Below, one piece after another: positions 1 to 10,682 of a stretch of DNA of 64,000 nucleotides (position 1 is the first letter of the stretch; the number at the start of each line of letters is the position of its first letter). A program made the translations under genes and the position numbers. The notes under the pieces were generated by a model that searched no databases, had not been told where the DNA came from, and saw nothing but the letters and a program-made list of their open reading frames with translations. Origin of the DNA: Botryococcus braunii (taxonomy: Eukaryota > Chlorophyta > Trebouxiophyceae); contig MVGU01001442.1 of assembly GCA_002005505.1 (NCBI GenBank), positions 2,501-66,500 on the forward strand, in the 5' to 3' direction.

Positions 1-51
1 GGAGGTGGCAGAGAGGGAGACAGAGGGAGGGACAAGGGGGAGAGGGAGGGA

Positions 52-56
<5 letters not shown>

Positions 57-146
<90 letters not shown>
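57..146. repeat. (AG)n microsatellite
   Basis: Uninterrupted AG dinucleotide tract of about 45 units within a wider purine-rich stretch (1-200). It gives artificial Arg-Glu reading frames that are not genes. Confidence 0.97.
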
Positions 147-149
<3 letters not shown>

Positions 150-1160
150 TCTTGACAGAGAGAAACACTGTGTCTAGAGAGAGACAGAGAGAAGCACTGT
201 GTCTCGCATCTCCACTTTTGTGTATCTTAGGAAGAGCATGGCAGTCCACCGTGTCTACGCACACTTACCCACCCACACAGGCATCAGTGCGCATGTGCGG
301 CGGAGCCCACAGGGATACCTGGGGTGTTTAGTGAGAAACAAATCTTCACGTAGTTCTATTGCACTATTGTTTTTTAGCCTTTGTCCACAAGTTTTTGAGG
401 TCCCATGCCACCACTCGTCCACAGGTCATCAACAGAACATTGCATCAGTTCAAAAGAATTTGAGACTTAGCTGAGAAAGAGCTGCATCAGCTCGCCAAAC
501 CATCCCAGGATACAACACTACTTACTCCAACACATGTTGAGTTTTTAGTAACAAGCTCAACGGCACATTCTGATTCCAAGCAACCAGTGGGACCAGTGCC
601 ATGACATCTAAAGAACATACATGCTTCTAAACCATCTAAATCATCTTGAGCTGGTTCAAAATCAAATCAGTTGTACATTCAACCACCCATCTGTCCAGAA
701 ACAAGCCAAGAACATCTTTGTCCATCACATTCCGTTCAACAGTATATTGCACTTGTCCCTCGAGTTCATTCTTATGAGACTCCGGCCAATTCCCACGTAC
801 ATGAGCAAGTAGGGTCCTGGTACGTGAAGACATACCTGTTCTGAATCAGGACTGCTCTCTAACCTGCAATTGCTGTGTTGAACAGTCTGAAATGGCATTT
901 GACAACCTTTCTCACCCGAAAACTTCAGCTACTAACATCTATGTACTCCACCTTTAGTGAGTCCAATCCCCCACACTTCAATGGCGACATGTTGCCATCC
1001 CCCAAAGATCGAATGGAAGCCACTTTGGTACAACAACTCCGCCAGCCTGTACTCGTGTAAATCAAATGAATGAAGTAACTTAAGTCATACTGGCCCAAAT
1101 CTAGTTAAGCATGCACGCCTTACCATCATGTGCCACACCTCCCCAAAAGCCCTGTTCCTT
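147..1160. other. non-coding region downstream of CURT1
   Basis: No convincing exon, RNA gene or mobile-element protein was found on either strand. The part near 1160 should contain the 3' UTR and polyadenylation signal of the minus-strand CURT1 gene; I did not identify the cleavage site. Confidence 0.5.
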
Positions 1161-2274
1161 TCAACTGCTGATCTTTTTTTTCAGGTCATCCACATCTTGG
1201 AGCAGCTCCTCCCGGCTTGACTGTACCCCACAGAAATTATCTCAGAATGATGCACATCTACCAATGAAAGTCTCTGGCTTGCGCAGCCATGTTCCCCCAT
1301 GGTACTTCGTGAGTCATGCATGTTAGTCACATTGATGCGTACAGCACAGATTATCCACCGTCCTGCCAATGCCAAGATCACTGCAGCAGGTGAATCTCAC
1401 AAAGTTGCTGTTTTGGGTTAACAAAAGCACAGTTTGTTGAAGACCACATTCTTGTTTTCAGGAAAACATAAAAAATAAGAACAAATCACCATCCGATGGC
1501 CAAAGCCCTCACAAATTTGAATGATAATCAGCAGAAATGGATGACCCTTCAAGATGGAACCTACCTTGAAAAGCAGGTATCGATACACAAACCAAGCGGA
1601 ATATCCCAGGCCCACAAGCTCCAGGATTTTGGGAAGCTGTCAACCCGAAATCACAAATCAATTTTCAAGGACAATTCCCGTAATGCATTGCGCACAATAA
1701 AAATGCACGGACGAACGCAAAAATATGTACGGAGTACCAAAAAAATAATATAAAAAATACCTCTGGAACGAACGAGCTACTGTCAACAAGGTCGTACCAA
1801 GGGAACCGCATTTACAGCTCCTACAATTGTAGAAGACAGCCACACCAAAACAATTGCTCCAACTCCGTACACAATCACGGAGGTTTTGTTTTCGACGCCG
1901 TCCCACTGCGTGTACGGGTTCCCCGAACAATTTATGCCTCACCCGTAAACAGAAACAGGGTGTTGCGCAAGATTTATCAAACCGAAAATTACCTTGGACT
2001 GCAGATCTTTGAGGATTGCCTCGACATCCACTTCCTTATCAGTGTCAGTAGCAGCTCGTATCCTAGGGTTAAACCTATTTCCTGGCACCTTTCCCTGGAT
2101 GTCACCATGGGTCAGTTTGTCAACAATCATCAGATTTAAAGTAATCTTGAAAAGCATAGGTGTTACCTTGGGGTTCTTTAGGGGAAGAGGCAACCGAGGC
2201 GACACAGACTTCCGGTGCGAAGAATTTGCCAAAGAACGTGGGGAAATACCCAGCGAAATTGAAGTGCACGCCAT
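1161..2274 (-). CDS. CURT1: CURT1-like thylakoid curvature protein, five exons
   Basis: CURT1 proteins bend the thylakoid membrane at grana margins in chloroplasts. Exons on the minus strand are 2274-2167, 2094-1993, 1905-1798, 1636-1565 and 1220-1161. All junctions are GT-AG and phase 0, giving 149 residues ending in TGA. Exon 1 (36 codons) is Ser/Arg/Pro-rich and basic, as in a chloroplast transit peptide. Exon 3 starts at WDGVENKT and encodes the first membrane helix (VIVYGVGAIVLVWLSS) and the GAVNAVPL turn. Exon 4 holds the second helix (ELVGLGYSAWFVYRYLLFK). Exon 5 gives the amphipathic tail SSREELLQDVDDLKKKISS. Helix order and motifs match plant CURT1A-D as I know the family. The 72-bp first intron is a multiple of three and open in frame, so a retained form would add 24 residues. 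Start chosen at MACTSIS; an in-frame upstream ATG exists 48 bp earlier. No other family fits. Confidence 0.9.
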
Positions 2275-2600
2275 TTGTAGAAAAGACACGCAGTAGGCAA
2301 ACCGCAAGGGAAAAGGCAGCACCTTAATGCACCAGGTTGGAGATTAGAGATAAGAGCTTGGAGAAACGAGCTGGGGCTGGCTAAGAACACGGAATGAGAT
2401 CTGGACGTGGGATCATTGCGTTACTCGTAACTGAAGCACGTGGGAACCGGGCCAGCCCGATGACCGGGCCCAGAATCGGCCCTATATGCGCCCAGTCGTA
2501 TTAGGTCTCCGCCAGCCAATCAGAGGCCGCCATTTGAACGCCAGGAGCCCAGCGAAAGGTCCGGGCACGTGGACTCGGTCTAAAAATGTATTCTCGAGCC
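2275..2600 (-). promoter_or_regulatory. CURT1 promoter and 5' UTR with G-boxes
   Basis: Two perfect G-box hexamers CACGTG lie at 2437-2442 and 2566-2571, about 165 and 295 bp upstream of the chosen start codon. An ACGTGG core lies at 2405-2410 and a CCAAT box at 2516-2520. G-boxes bind bZIP and bHLH factors in light-controlled plant genes, which fits a thylakoid protein. The transcription start is not determined. Function is inferred from motif content only. Confidence 0.5.
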
Positions 2601-4052
2601 AAACCCAGTCTCCTCATTGCTTTGTTTCTGTGAGCGAACTACAGACGCTTTTGCATTGTATTCTGTCAGTAAGTGCTTGTATTCTAAAGTGTAGTGGGGT
2701 GCCAAGATTTTGTTTGTGGTTGCGGGTCCCGCCATGGAAAGTCCGCACTCCGGTGGAGGTTCGTCTGGACCTCAAATCATTTTGTGCTTTGCCTTTTCAA
2801 AGGCTGACAGAGAGTATCTTGTTTTGCTACTCAATGGTTTGGTCATTTGAATCGACTCCCGAGCTTGATGTCGGAACGCCGGTGCGCACTCTCTGTCTTC
2901 CATCATTCACGTCCTGCAGGTCGAACATCCTGTCAATTAGGACTCAGGCATGTCATTGATATCTTTTTTAAATGTTTCGTGGCTCAGCGGCTCGTTTTTG
3001 GACCTCCAAAATTCCCCCGTTGTTAAATCAGGGTCCATCCTTGCCTGCGACGGACTTTTCAGAGTTGCAATCCCTTGCTGACGCTGTTATCAGTGCAGGT
3101 TACTAAATATCGTCAATTTTGGTTTTGTTGCACCACTACCTCTTTCGGATTGGTGCCACTTGGATTGCGGCATCGGAATGCTCCTTGCTCCGAAGTTTCA
3201 GCAAGGTCCGTTGTACCCAAAAACCCTCTCCATTTTGTCCTTCTCGATTGGCTCTGCTTTTTATAAACATCTGAATTCGTTTGCGTTTGGATTTAATTAC
3301 TATGGTGTGCACGTGCTGGTCTCTTTGCTTTCCTCCACTTCCCGTTCCGCTTACTTCCTTTTAGATTATTCATCAGTCCTGTTTATATGGCCCATATAAA
3401 GGATGAAATGGACTATGTGTGTGTGTGATGTTGAGGGAGGGGTTGGGTGGTGTGGGTGAATGTGATTTGGGGTGGATTAGGGTGGGAGATAGGGGAGGGG
3501 GCTTTGTGGGTTTGGTGTGTGTGTGTGTGTGTGTGTGGGGGGGGGAAGGGGATGGGAGGGGAGTGGGGGTTTTGTATGGGTGTGTGTGTATGTGTGTGAG
3601 AGAGATGTGGAGGGGGATGGGGGGTGTGTGTGAGATGTGGAGGGCGTTTGGGTGGTGAGTGTGTGATGTGGAGGGAGGGGTTGGGGGGTGTGGATGTGTG
3701 AGATGTGGAGGAGATGTGGGTGGGGGAGGGTAGTTGTGTGTGTTTATGATGGGTGGGTGAAAAGTGTCTTGGATGGTTAGGGTGCATACAACCATTTTTT
3801 ATTCAGGATGCTCCTTTAGAAAAACTGTGTGTGTCTCTGTGCCTGTGAAGCCAACAGTAATTTGTTTTGTTGATATTGTAAGGTCGTCTTCCTGGTTCCT
3901 GCATCAGCACGGGTCATTTCCAACTTGTCAAGTTATTTTTAGAACTTCTTTGATGTGACGGAATATCAGCATTTATGCACTCGAGAGGCGGAATTTTGGG
4001 GGGTGGGGAGGGAGAGAGAGAGGGCAGGGGAGAGGGGGGTGGTTGGTTCTGG

Positions 4053-4087
<35 letters not shown>

Positions 4088-5377
4088 AGTGAGTCCCCCC
4101 CCCCCCCCCCAAGGCATGGTTTCCTGTCACTGGAGTCTCTTCCGAGTAGCAGCAAATAGGGTGCCGCTGATACATGTGAATGTCTCCTCATTGACCCTCT
4201 GGCATGTCAATGTCCATCCTCGAAAGTGCATCGACTGCTTCAATGAGACATATGTGTTTGCCTTGCATAAAAGGCTCCTGATGAGGTTCCCATACTTTAT
4301 CCCTGCCTACATAGTTTCCTCTTTTATTTCGCGTCTGTGGTTTCTTAAAGGAACTTCCTTTTGCCTCAGCATTCCTCTTTGCCCTGTATCTTGGGTAGCA
4401 GCAGCAGCTGTAGTGCTGGTGATAAGAGTTGTTGGTGCTTTTGTTGGTGGTTGTGTACTTCTTGCTGTTGCCGCCATTGCTGCTTAAGCCGCATTCATTG
4501 CTGCTGCTCCTGCTGTTGCGCCCGGCCGCTCCCCTCGTCTCAGGCAGTTTTCTCAATGTGTCCTGGGTTTTGGCCATGTAGCATGCATAAAAATGTCATG
4601 TGGAACGTGTTGGTTTCCTGGCAGGGAGCGAGGGTGGAGGTGAACGTGAGTGGCAGCAGCAGTAGGAGCGTGAATTGCCAGGCATAAACTCCAACCTAAT
4701 ACAGGCATTATCCCTTAAGGTGCCCACAGAAAGCATGATTCTGGAAGACCAGACCATCGAGAAACGTTGTTCCTAAGCCTTCACCGCTGTCAAGGTGGAG
4801 CCCTTCACTGTCCATCTCAGTACCTCCTCCCCCGTTTTCTCAGCCCTTATGTATTCATCCCCTGTATGTGTTCCTGTTCCCGGCGTGGGTCATGCGGCCA
4901 GCAAGGGGATGCTTTCAGATGCTAGCTCTGTTTTATTCATGCAACAAGACCCTGTTTCATGGTTGCCCCAATTGTAGTGTGGGTGTGTGAGCGCACACGC
5001 GTGTCTGCGTGCGTGTGTGCTCTCGTGTGCAACAAACAAAAAAGCTCTTCAGATTGGCTTGGCTTCCAATGCACATGTATTACATACCTAGTAGGCATTA
5101 GCTACCCAGGTGTGGTAACAAATGGCTGTGTGTGGGGCTTAAGTTGCGCGGTAAGGGGTTCAGGTACTCAGCACAGCTCTGTGCGCTACTTTGGAGAGGG
5201 ACATGCACCGAGTACGGCGATTCTTTCCTCCACAGGTTACTTGGCATCAAAAAACCCTTGCTCACGTACCGCCGAATCTAAATGTGTGGCGCTAGACTCT
5301 CAGTCAAGACTCTCAGTCAGGTATGTTTGAACTGGAGAGGAAGTGTGGGTGCATGCCCGTGTGTGTGCCGGCATGTA
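2601..5377. other. non-coding region with GT microsatellites
   Basis: No exon could be supported. The stretch contains a long G/T-rich imperfect microsatellite (about 3414-3760), a pure GT tract near 4054-4087 and a C run at about 4096-4110. Open frames here (Pro-Thr-His-rich on the minus strand, Cys-rich on the plus strand near 4361-4687) follow from the biased composition. Confidence 0.55.
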
Positions 5378-5383
5378 CCTACA

Positions 5384-5415
<32 letters not shown>

Positions 5416-5851
5416 TGCCCTTGTGACTGTGTGCATGCTTGTGTGTGTGTGTGTGTGTGTGGTGTGTCTGTGTATGTGTGCACGTGTGCGTACGCGTGTG
5501 CATTTGTTTTCGCTGAGTGTGTGCCATTGTGACTGTGTGCATGCTTGTGTGTGTGTGTGTGTGTGTGTGTGTGCCCTTGTGACTGTGTGCATGCTTGTGT
5601 GTGTGTGTGTGTGTCTGTGTATGTGTGCACGCGTGCGTACGCGTGTGCATTTGTTTTCGCTGAGTGTGTGCCATTGTGACTGTGTGCATGCTTGTGTGTG
5701 TGTGTGTGCACGTGTGCGCACGTGTATATGTGTGTGCTGAGTGTGTGCCCTTGTGACTGTGTGCATGCTTGTGTATCTGTGTCTGTGTGTGTGTGCACGT
5801 GTGCGTGCATATGTGTGCGCAGAGTGTGTGCCCTTGTGACTGTGTGCATGC

Positions 5852-5886
<35 letters not shown>

Positions 5887-6725
5887 CGTGGGTGCACGCG
5901 TGCATATGTGTGCGCTGTGTCTGTGCTCTTGTGACTGTTTGCATGCTTATGTGTGTGTCTGCACGTGTGCGTGCGCACGTGCATATGTGTGCGCTGAGTG
6001 TATGCCCTTGTGACTGTGTGCATGCTTGTGTGTGTTTGCATGTGTGCGTGTGCGTGCGCGCGTGTATATGTGTGTGCTGAGTGTGTGCCCTTGTGACTGT
6101 GTGCATGCTTGTGTGTGTGTGTGTGTGTGCACGTGTGCGTGTGCCCTGGTGACTGTTTGCATGCTTATGTGTGCGCTGAGTGTGTGCCCTTGTGACTGTT
6201 TGCATGCTTGTGTGTGTCTGTGTGTGTGTCTGTGTGCACGTGTGCGTGCGCACGTGTATGTGTGCGCTGAGTTTGTGCCCTTGTGACTGTGTGCATGCTT
6301 GTGTGTGTGTGTGTGTGCACGTGTGCGTGTGCGTGCGGGCAATGTGTGTGCGCAGAGTGTGTGCCCTTGTGACTGTGTGCATGCTTGTGTGTGTGTGTGT
6401 GTGTGTGTGTGTGCACGTGTGCGTGCATATGTGTGTGCCCTTGTGACTGTTTGCATGCTTGTGTGTGTCTGTGTATGTGTCTGTGTGCACGTGTGCGTGC
6501 GTGCGTGTATATGTGTGCGCTGAGAATGTGCCATTGTGACTGGGTGCATGCTTGTGTGTGTGTGTGCACGTGTGCGTGCGCGCGTGCATCTGTGTGCTCT
6601 GAGTGTGTGCCCTTGTGACTGTGTGCATGCTTGTGTGTGTGTGTGTGTGTGTGTGTGTTTTTGCGCGCGTGCATACATGTGCGCTGAGTGTGTGCCCTTG
6701 TGACTGTGTGCATGCTTATGTTAGT
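5378..6725. repeat. TG-rich minisatellite with recurring 20-nt motif
   Basis: About 17 copies of a core resembling TGTGACTGTGTGCATGCTTG are spaced 44-108 bp apart. They are joined by TG tracts and a second motif with GTGCACGTGTGCG and GCTGAGTGTGTGCC. This is a complex variable-unit minisatellite built on TG dinucleotides. The CA-rich strand is open in several frames simply because (CA)n has no stop codons. Confidence 0.93.
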
Positions 6726-7001
6726 AAGTGCGTGTGGGCATGCCAAGGGAAATTTTATTGCCCAACTACTCATCCATCAGTTTTAATAAACTTCGTAGCA
6801 TGCATATGGTAAGTACAATGTGCTGTTTTATTATCTATAGTCACATCTTCTGGTTACTTTTGATGCCCTTGTATTGGTGTGTGACTAAGGGCGTGTGTAA
6901 CAATGTACCATATTTTTGGCCTTAGTGTTTGAAATGTGGCCTTGCATGCAACGGCACTCCTAATACTTGGATTGGAAATGCAGGTCCTACATGCGCATAA
7001 G

Positions 7002-7339
7002 AAGGCTGTTCTATGCCGGCTCTTCGTCCAGCGACCCCTCCACAACGTAGCCTTCATGCAGATCTCCAGAATCGGCACAATGCCCCAACATTCCTTTCCC
7101 CTTTGGTTCCCAGTCTTGGCGTTCCTCCACATACCCCTGGGAGACAGCCCCCGCTCCAAAAAATGGGCAATCCCAACACTCAACAAGGGGCAAATGTACA
7201 TGGTCCCTTTGTTAACCTACCTGTCATGGGGCATAGTCGTCCACCCAATTTCGACAATGGTGCGCTGATGGGCACTTCCAAGCTTCAACTTGTTGGTGGC
7301 ATTCCCTTGGGGGCAAGGCACTTCCCCACTACGCTATGA
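7002..7339 (+). CDS. possible Pro/Asn/Gln-rich exon, unrecognised
   Basis: The frame containing ATG 7013 stays open to TGA 7337-7339 and encodes about 108 residues rich in Pro, Asn, Gln, His and Gly (for example NPNTQQGANVHGP). It is stopped upstream by TAA at 6998-7000; an AG at 7000-7001 could be a 3' splice site. No domain is recognised. An open frame of this size can arise by chance, so this is only a candidate terminal exon of a plus-strand gene whose other exons were not found. Confidence 0.15.
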
Positions 7340-7694
7340 TGCAACCCACCGGCAGTGAAGTGGTGAAAATGTCAGAGGTGCACAGGGGTTCATAAAAACT
7401 TGTTTGTAACGGGGATTGCGGGTGCATGAAAGAAGCTGTTAGGAACGGGAAGGCAGAGAAGAGCTCAAAAGTGGAGCTCCATTGAAAGCATAAGTTCAGT
7501 CTCTTGGGTGTCCTTGCCACTGTCCATTGTTACTGAAGAGGATAGCAGCATGCTTGGGACTATATACATTGGTAGTTGGCAAAAGATTGTGTTAGGGGAT
7601 ATAGAATGGTTTACACACTTTCGGTTGGGGCTTATTTGCCGCTATCATGTTTTTCTCTTTCTGGCTGTCGAGTGAAAGAATCAGCTTTTCCTTT

Positions 7695-7740
<46 letters not shown>

Positions 7741-8190
7741 CTTAGCGTCTAAATATATGTGCGTACACGGTGCAACTGGACATGTGGTTGAATGAAGTGT
7801 CAATTAAGTGTTATAGTTTGTAGGGCACATGAAGAGGTAGAGACGTATGCATTATGGGTGTTGTTGACCTGTGCCAATCTTAGAATTTATGTTGATATGC
7901 TGACTGCTCTATGTTTGAAGTAGCTCCTAAATATTAAAGGATCCTAAATATAGGACACAGGCCTAGCTAAGCATCCTCATCAGTGAAAGCTGTCTGCACC
8001 GGAACCCCTCCAGAAGGGGATGTAGCAATACAGTGAATTGACTTAAGGGTAATAGGATGATAGTGTAGTAGGTCAGAAAGGAGGTTGGTGTGATCTAAGT
8101 TCCTATGTAAGAGAAGTTTTTCCCCTCCACCCATTTCTTCAACCCGAACCGGACCTATTTTTTTGAAATCACCGCCTGTAACCTATCTTC
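7340..8190. other. non-coding region with 43-nt T tract
   Basis: No gene is visible. A homopolymer of 43 T occupies 7698-7740. It could be the poly(A) of a minus-strand retroposon, but I saw no SINE- or LINE-like body or flanking duplication. Confidence 0.5.
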
Positions 8191-8242
8191 GGCGGCCTTC
8201 GGCCGCCTATAACCCACCTTTAAGGCGGCCTTCGGCCGCCTT
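8191..8242. repeat. two GC palindromes with TTCG loops
   Basis: The palindrome GGCGGCCTTCGGCCGCC occurs at 8191-8207 and again, extended by AA/TT arms, at 8222-8242. Each can form an 8-9 bp stem around a TTC(G) loop. Confidence 0.85.
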
Positions 8243-8277
8243 ATAATATGGACCTATTGCCCGTGCCTACTACCGCC

Positions 8278-8389
8278 CGGTAGTATAGGGTGCCTTCCGA
8301 CGCTCCCATTGGCCCGCAAAAGGTCCGATAGGTCCGCCCAGTCTACAGATCATCCGACCTGGAGCGTCGGAAGGCACCCTATACTACCG
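8278..8389. repeat. perfect 29-bp inverted repeat
   Basis: The 29 bases at 8278-8306 are repeated as the exact reverse complement at 8361-8389, with 54 bp between. The arms run from CGGTAGTATAGGG to GACGCTCC. This could fold as a long hairpin or be the ends of a small MITE-like element. Confidence 0.88.
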
Positions 8390-8601
8390 TTCCATCACCG
8401 GCACCCCACTTGGGGGCCCCACAGTCGCGACCAGTGAACGACAACCCGGACGGGAACCGTACGGGTTGGCGAATTTCAGTAGGGGTCCCGTACGGGTCGC
8501 ATAGGGGGGATACGCTTACCCGTTAGAATTCATCAGATTCTGGTAGCGAAATACGGGTCCTACCCAACGGGCTAAGCGGAAGTCTTACGGCTTACCCGGG
8601 A

Positions 8602-8733
8602 AATTTCCCACGAACCTTTTGCGTGCCAATCCGCTTACACCATTTGGGTTTACTCCCGGTTGACTGACCTTTATATGGTGGTATTAGGGCTTGGGAACCC
8701 TAAGCTGGTGAGTAATTTTCCACCAGACCATCC
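8602..8733. repeat. 132-bp direct repeat, copy 1
   Basis: Begins AATTTCCCACGAACC and ends CCACCAGACCATCC. It is repeated at 8990-9122 with one extra base. The unit contains TTTATATGGTGG and GTATTAGGGC and has no coding character. Confidence 0.92.
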
Positions 8734-8989
8734 GGGTGGGCGGGCGGGACCAATAAGGTGCGTAGAGCCACCCGTCCCCCGGGTATATCAGTCAAGAAGG
8801 AGGGACCCACCTAATGGTTTCCTCAGTTGCTTGTTTAAATTCTTTCCTTTGGTTTTCTATATCAACTAGCCTGTTTCACCGTTGTTTCACCTGAAATATC
8901 TTTGATTGTCCATTCGTGATCTGGAGTCACATGCTTGTTCGCCCTTAGTCAATCCTTCTGGGGGTTTACTAGCCCTCCCGTGGCAATGG

Positions 8990-9122
8990 AATTTCCCACG
9001 AACCTTTTGCGTGCCAATCCGCTTACACCATTTGGGTTTACTTCCCGGTTGACTGACCTTTATATGGTGGTATTAGGGCTTGGGAACCCTAAGCTGGTGA
9101 GTAATTTTCCACCAGACCATCC
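8990..9122. repeat. 132-bp direct repeat, copy 2
   Basis: Second copy of the block at 8602-8733. The only difference I found is one added base in the TTACTTCCCGG stretch. It lies about 110 bp before the recombinase gene of the DIRS-like element and may mark a terminal region of that element, which is inference. Confidence 0.92.
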
Positions 9123-9486
9123 ACCTTCCCAGTTCCCCCAACTGGCAGCCTGCTGACTAGCTGGCTGTCCTGCAGCATGCAGGATCACCCTTGGCAGCCA
9201 TCATAGGGTCCCCAGGACTCCTAGGCATGGCTGACACCTTGCTCCTGGGCCGCCAAATCCCTTGCCACACTGGCCCCCCCCCCTGAGTGCTACAGCTGCT
9301 GACCAGTACTTCCAGTGGCTCGCCCGGGCCAACTCCATCCAGCTGCTAGCAGTCAAGGGGGCGACCATGCAGAAGAAGATCAGTGCCTTCGATAAATCTG
9401 TGAGTTCATGAGTGACACTGTGAGTTCATGAGTGACACACTGGCCGCCATGCCCTCCAAGGGACTCCTCAAGACATCAAAGTCTAC

Positions 9487-10677
9487 ATGACATTGTGGGC
9501 TACCACCTGCGGTAGATATAAGCATCAAGGCTTGGACCTTGCTGCGCCGGTTAGCATGCGCTGCCTGTTGTCTTTCCTGGCCACTGAGTTTGACCGCTAT
9601 GCCACCACCCATGGCAACTGGGACCCTCTCCGTGGTCAAGGTAAGCTGTCAGTGTCCCCAATACTTGCATCAAGCCTTGCTACATGATGGAAACTGTGTG
9701 CATGGGTTTGACTAAACGTGTAACCATTTTGTAAACGTGTAAGTGATGTACAAATTATATGTTGCAGGCAATCCTGTGCGTTCTTTAGACGTGGCAGAAT
9801 GGGCAACTGGCTACACCCGCTGGCTGGCCCACTTGGGCTATAATCCCCAGTCAGCTCATCCCTGGAGCTTGTCAGACCTGCAGCAAGTCATGGCACGCTT
9901 GGATACTTGCATAAACACCACCACCGGCGTCCCCTTGCTCCGCCTGCACCGAGATGCCTTCACCATGACAATTTTGTGGGAGACCTGCTCACGTGGGGCC
10001 ACTGCTGTCTCCTGGTGCTTGGATGACCTGTGGCTGGCCTCTGGTATGTCCCCACCCACTGTGTCAGCCACTCCTCCGGTCCCCCCCTTGGGTCTCTGCC
10101 AGGTCCTGTCCTCTATCTCTCTTTATGCCCCTTTTTTCCTACATGCTGACATTCTGTCAGCTGGTGCAGGGACGCCTGCTGGCCCCAGCTTGTACCCCTC
10201 CTTGCAGATTCCTCTCGGCGGGGTTGTCTTATTCAAGGCCCTTTAATCAAGCACAACCTGCACCCTGAGGTGATGATCATCACTCGCAAAGATGACCCCC
10301 TCTGCCCAATCCAGCGTCTCCATGCCTTGCTGGTCCAATCTGCCGCACTGGGTCACCCCATCACCCAGTTTCTTTGCCGCCCATTGTCCTCCAATAAGGA
10401 CCATTTCATAGAACGCAGCCTCAGCGTGGCTGCCTTCGAAGAAGACATCGACTTCCATTTTACAGCTGCCAACATCCCCTACCACGCCACCTTGCATGGG
10501 AGCAGGCGAGGCTCCCTCCAGCATCACGACCAGCAAGGTCAGACTCTGGAGGCTTTGGGCCGCCTCGCTCAAATCAAAACGCCGAGCGTGACCAAACGCT
10601 ACATCGACCCAACCCGTCACTTGCCCCCTAAGCTGCCTAAAGGGAAACGTCCTAACAAAAAGGTTCGCCTGACCTGA
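9487..10677 (+). CDS. tyrosine recombinase of the DIRS-like element, intron-containing
   Basis: Encodes a phage-integrase-fold recombinase expected to insert the circular DNA copy of the element. Supported exons are 9487-9640, 9768-10043 and 10208-10677, with introns of 127 and 164 bp (GTAAGC...GTTGCAG, GTATGT...CTTGCAG), both phase 1. The minimal product is about 299 residues. Candidate catalytic residues are Arg in ETCSRGATAVSW (box I), His and Arg in TLHGSRRGSL (box II), and the nucleophile Tyr in VTKRYIDP. A basic Lys/Arg tail follows. The N-terminus is uncertain: an open stretch 9235-9399 (DQYFQWLARANS) may be an earlier exon, but its donor lies in a tandem 20-bp duplication (9399-9438) and gives an awkward phase. 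The stop is 5 bp from the converging RT/RNase H stop. A solo Crypton is less likely because of that fit. Confidence 0.75.
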
Positions 10678-10682
10678 CGTGC

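Noticed and set aside
2486..2959. 157-codon plus-strand frame divergent from CURT1
   Set aside because: No recognisable domain and no supporting downstream exons; may be transcribed promoter or 5' UTR sequence.
3373..3795. Pro-Thr-His-rich open frames on the minus strand
   Set aside because: Product of the G/T-rich microsatellite; two overlapping frames are open, with no start context or splice sites.
4188..4577. 129-codon minus-strand frame with Ser/Asn-rich sequence
   Set aside because: No recognised domain, no splice support, and it mirrors a CTG-like low-complexity stretch on the plus strand.
5300..6628. A 442-codon open frame of His-Thr repeats on the minus strand, and several Cys-Val-rich frames on the plus strand
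   Set aside because: They come from the TG/CA minisatellite; (CA)n has no stop codons, several frames are open at once and unit lengths are not multiples of three.
5378..6725. Repeats with a regular motif, considered as a CRISPR array
   Set aside because: Unit spacing varies from 44 to 108 bp, spacers are TG repeats and not unique, and the host is a eukaryote.
7698..7740. T tract as the poly(A) tail of a minus-strand retroposon
   Set aside because: No recognisable SINE or LINE sequence next to it and no flanking duplication seen.
9487..10677. Recombinase gene as a separate Crypton DNA transposon or host gene
   Set aside because: Its end meets the DIRS-type RNase H gene with 5 bp between, as expected within one element; kept as second choice.
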